6,416 nucleotides of DNA from Candidatus Dormiibacterota bacterium (lineage in GTDB: Bacteria > Chloroflexota > Dormibacteria > Aeolococcales > Aeolococcaceae). The DNA lies in NCBI GenBank assembly GCA_019234035.1, contig JAFALX010000280.1, positions 1 through 6,416 on the forward strand, written 5' to 3'. Position 1 is the stretch's first letter, and every line of letters begins with the position of its first letter. The notes beneath the pieces are model-generated. The model was given only the letters and a program-made list of their open reading frames with translations, made no database searches and had not been told where the DNA came from. The translations under genes were made by a program, and so were the position numbers. Positions 6,316-6,416 of the stretch are shown here, one piece after another.

Positions 6316-6416
6316 GGCGAGTTTCTCCGCTTGTGTGCCTCGAACAACGCGGACAGCCGAGCGAGCTCGGCCATGTCCAAGTCACTACTCCCAAGCTCGA
6401 GATCAAAGTGGTCTGG
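6312..6416 (-). CDS. 3' end of an unknown gene (34 residues visible)
   Basis: A minus-strand frame open to the window edge ends with TGA at 6312. I read its tail by hand: a PDHFDLELG-type acidic stretch, then MAELARLSALFEAHKRRNSP, which looks like an amphipathic helix ending in a basic tip. The stop overlaps the GTG start of the next gene by 4 bases (GTGA), the usual sign of co-translated genes, and this is the main reason to call it. Too little is visible to name a family. An internal ATG within the helix could start a 20-residue peptide, but a longer gene entering from outside the window is likelier. Confidence 0.55.
   Translation of the reverse strand, partial: PDHFDLELGSSDLDMAELARLSALFEAHKRRNSP
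6324..6328 (-). promoter_or_regulatory. Ribosome binding site of the 116-residue hypothetical gene
   Basis: GGAGA on the minus strand, eight bases before the GTG at 6315, supports that GTG as the start. It lies within the last codons of the preceding partial gene. Confidence 0.6.

Noticed and set aside
5472..6416. Prophage or insertion-sequence remnant
   Set aside because: No transposase, integrase, phage structural motif, tRNA, terminal inverted repeat or target duplication is visible; only the lower GC suggests transfer.

Overview
The window is a high-GC bacterial chromosomal segment in which every gene I can support is transcribed from the minus strand, that is, right to left in the given coordinates. 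In transcription order it holds the tail of an unknown gene, two small hypothetical genes (the second resembling the DUF6941 family), comM (YifB-type AAA+ ATPase), dprA, topA and a nearly complete hslV that runs off the left edge. High GC, GTG starts, competence genes and the topA/hslV neighbourhood fit a free-living GC-rich bacterium, perhaps of a deltaproteobacterial-like or candidate-phylum lineage. The sequence alone does not fix the taxon.

Right part (5472-6416): three tightly packed genes of lower GC (about 57-60% in three 60-base blocks I counted, against 73-77% in two blocks of the core genes). The junctions are a 4-base GTGA overlap and a TGA-C-ATG arrangement, so they look co-translated. 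None has a function I can assign. This is the only accessory-looking part of the window.

Middle (5364-5471): a 108-base intergenic stretch with a plausible sigma70-type promoter pointing at comM and a perfect 6-base inverted repeat just before the comM start.

Left part (1-5363): a compact housekeeping/DNA-processing cluster. ComM (branch-migration helicase) and DprA (RecA loader on incoming ssDNA) act together in natural transformation and their reading frames overlap by 8 bases. TopA relaxes negative supercoils and overlaps hslV by 4 bases. HslV is the peptidase of the HslUV protease; hslU would be expected just beyond the left edge. The dprA-topA-...-hslV-hslU order is a known bacterial neighbourhood, but the trmFO and xerC genes that often lie between topA and hslV are absent here.

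I see no RNA genes, insertion sequences, CRISPR arrays or clear intrinsic terminators. I found no convincing new system. The best candidate for something undescribed is the low-GC hypothetical operon at the right edge.
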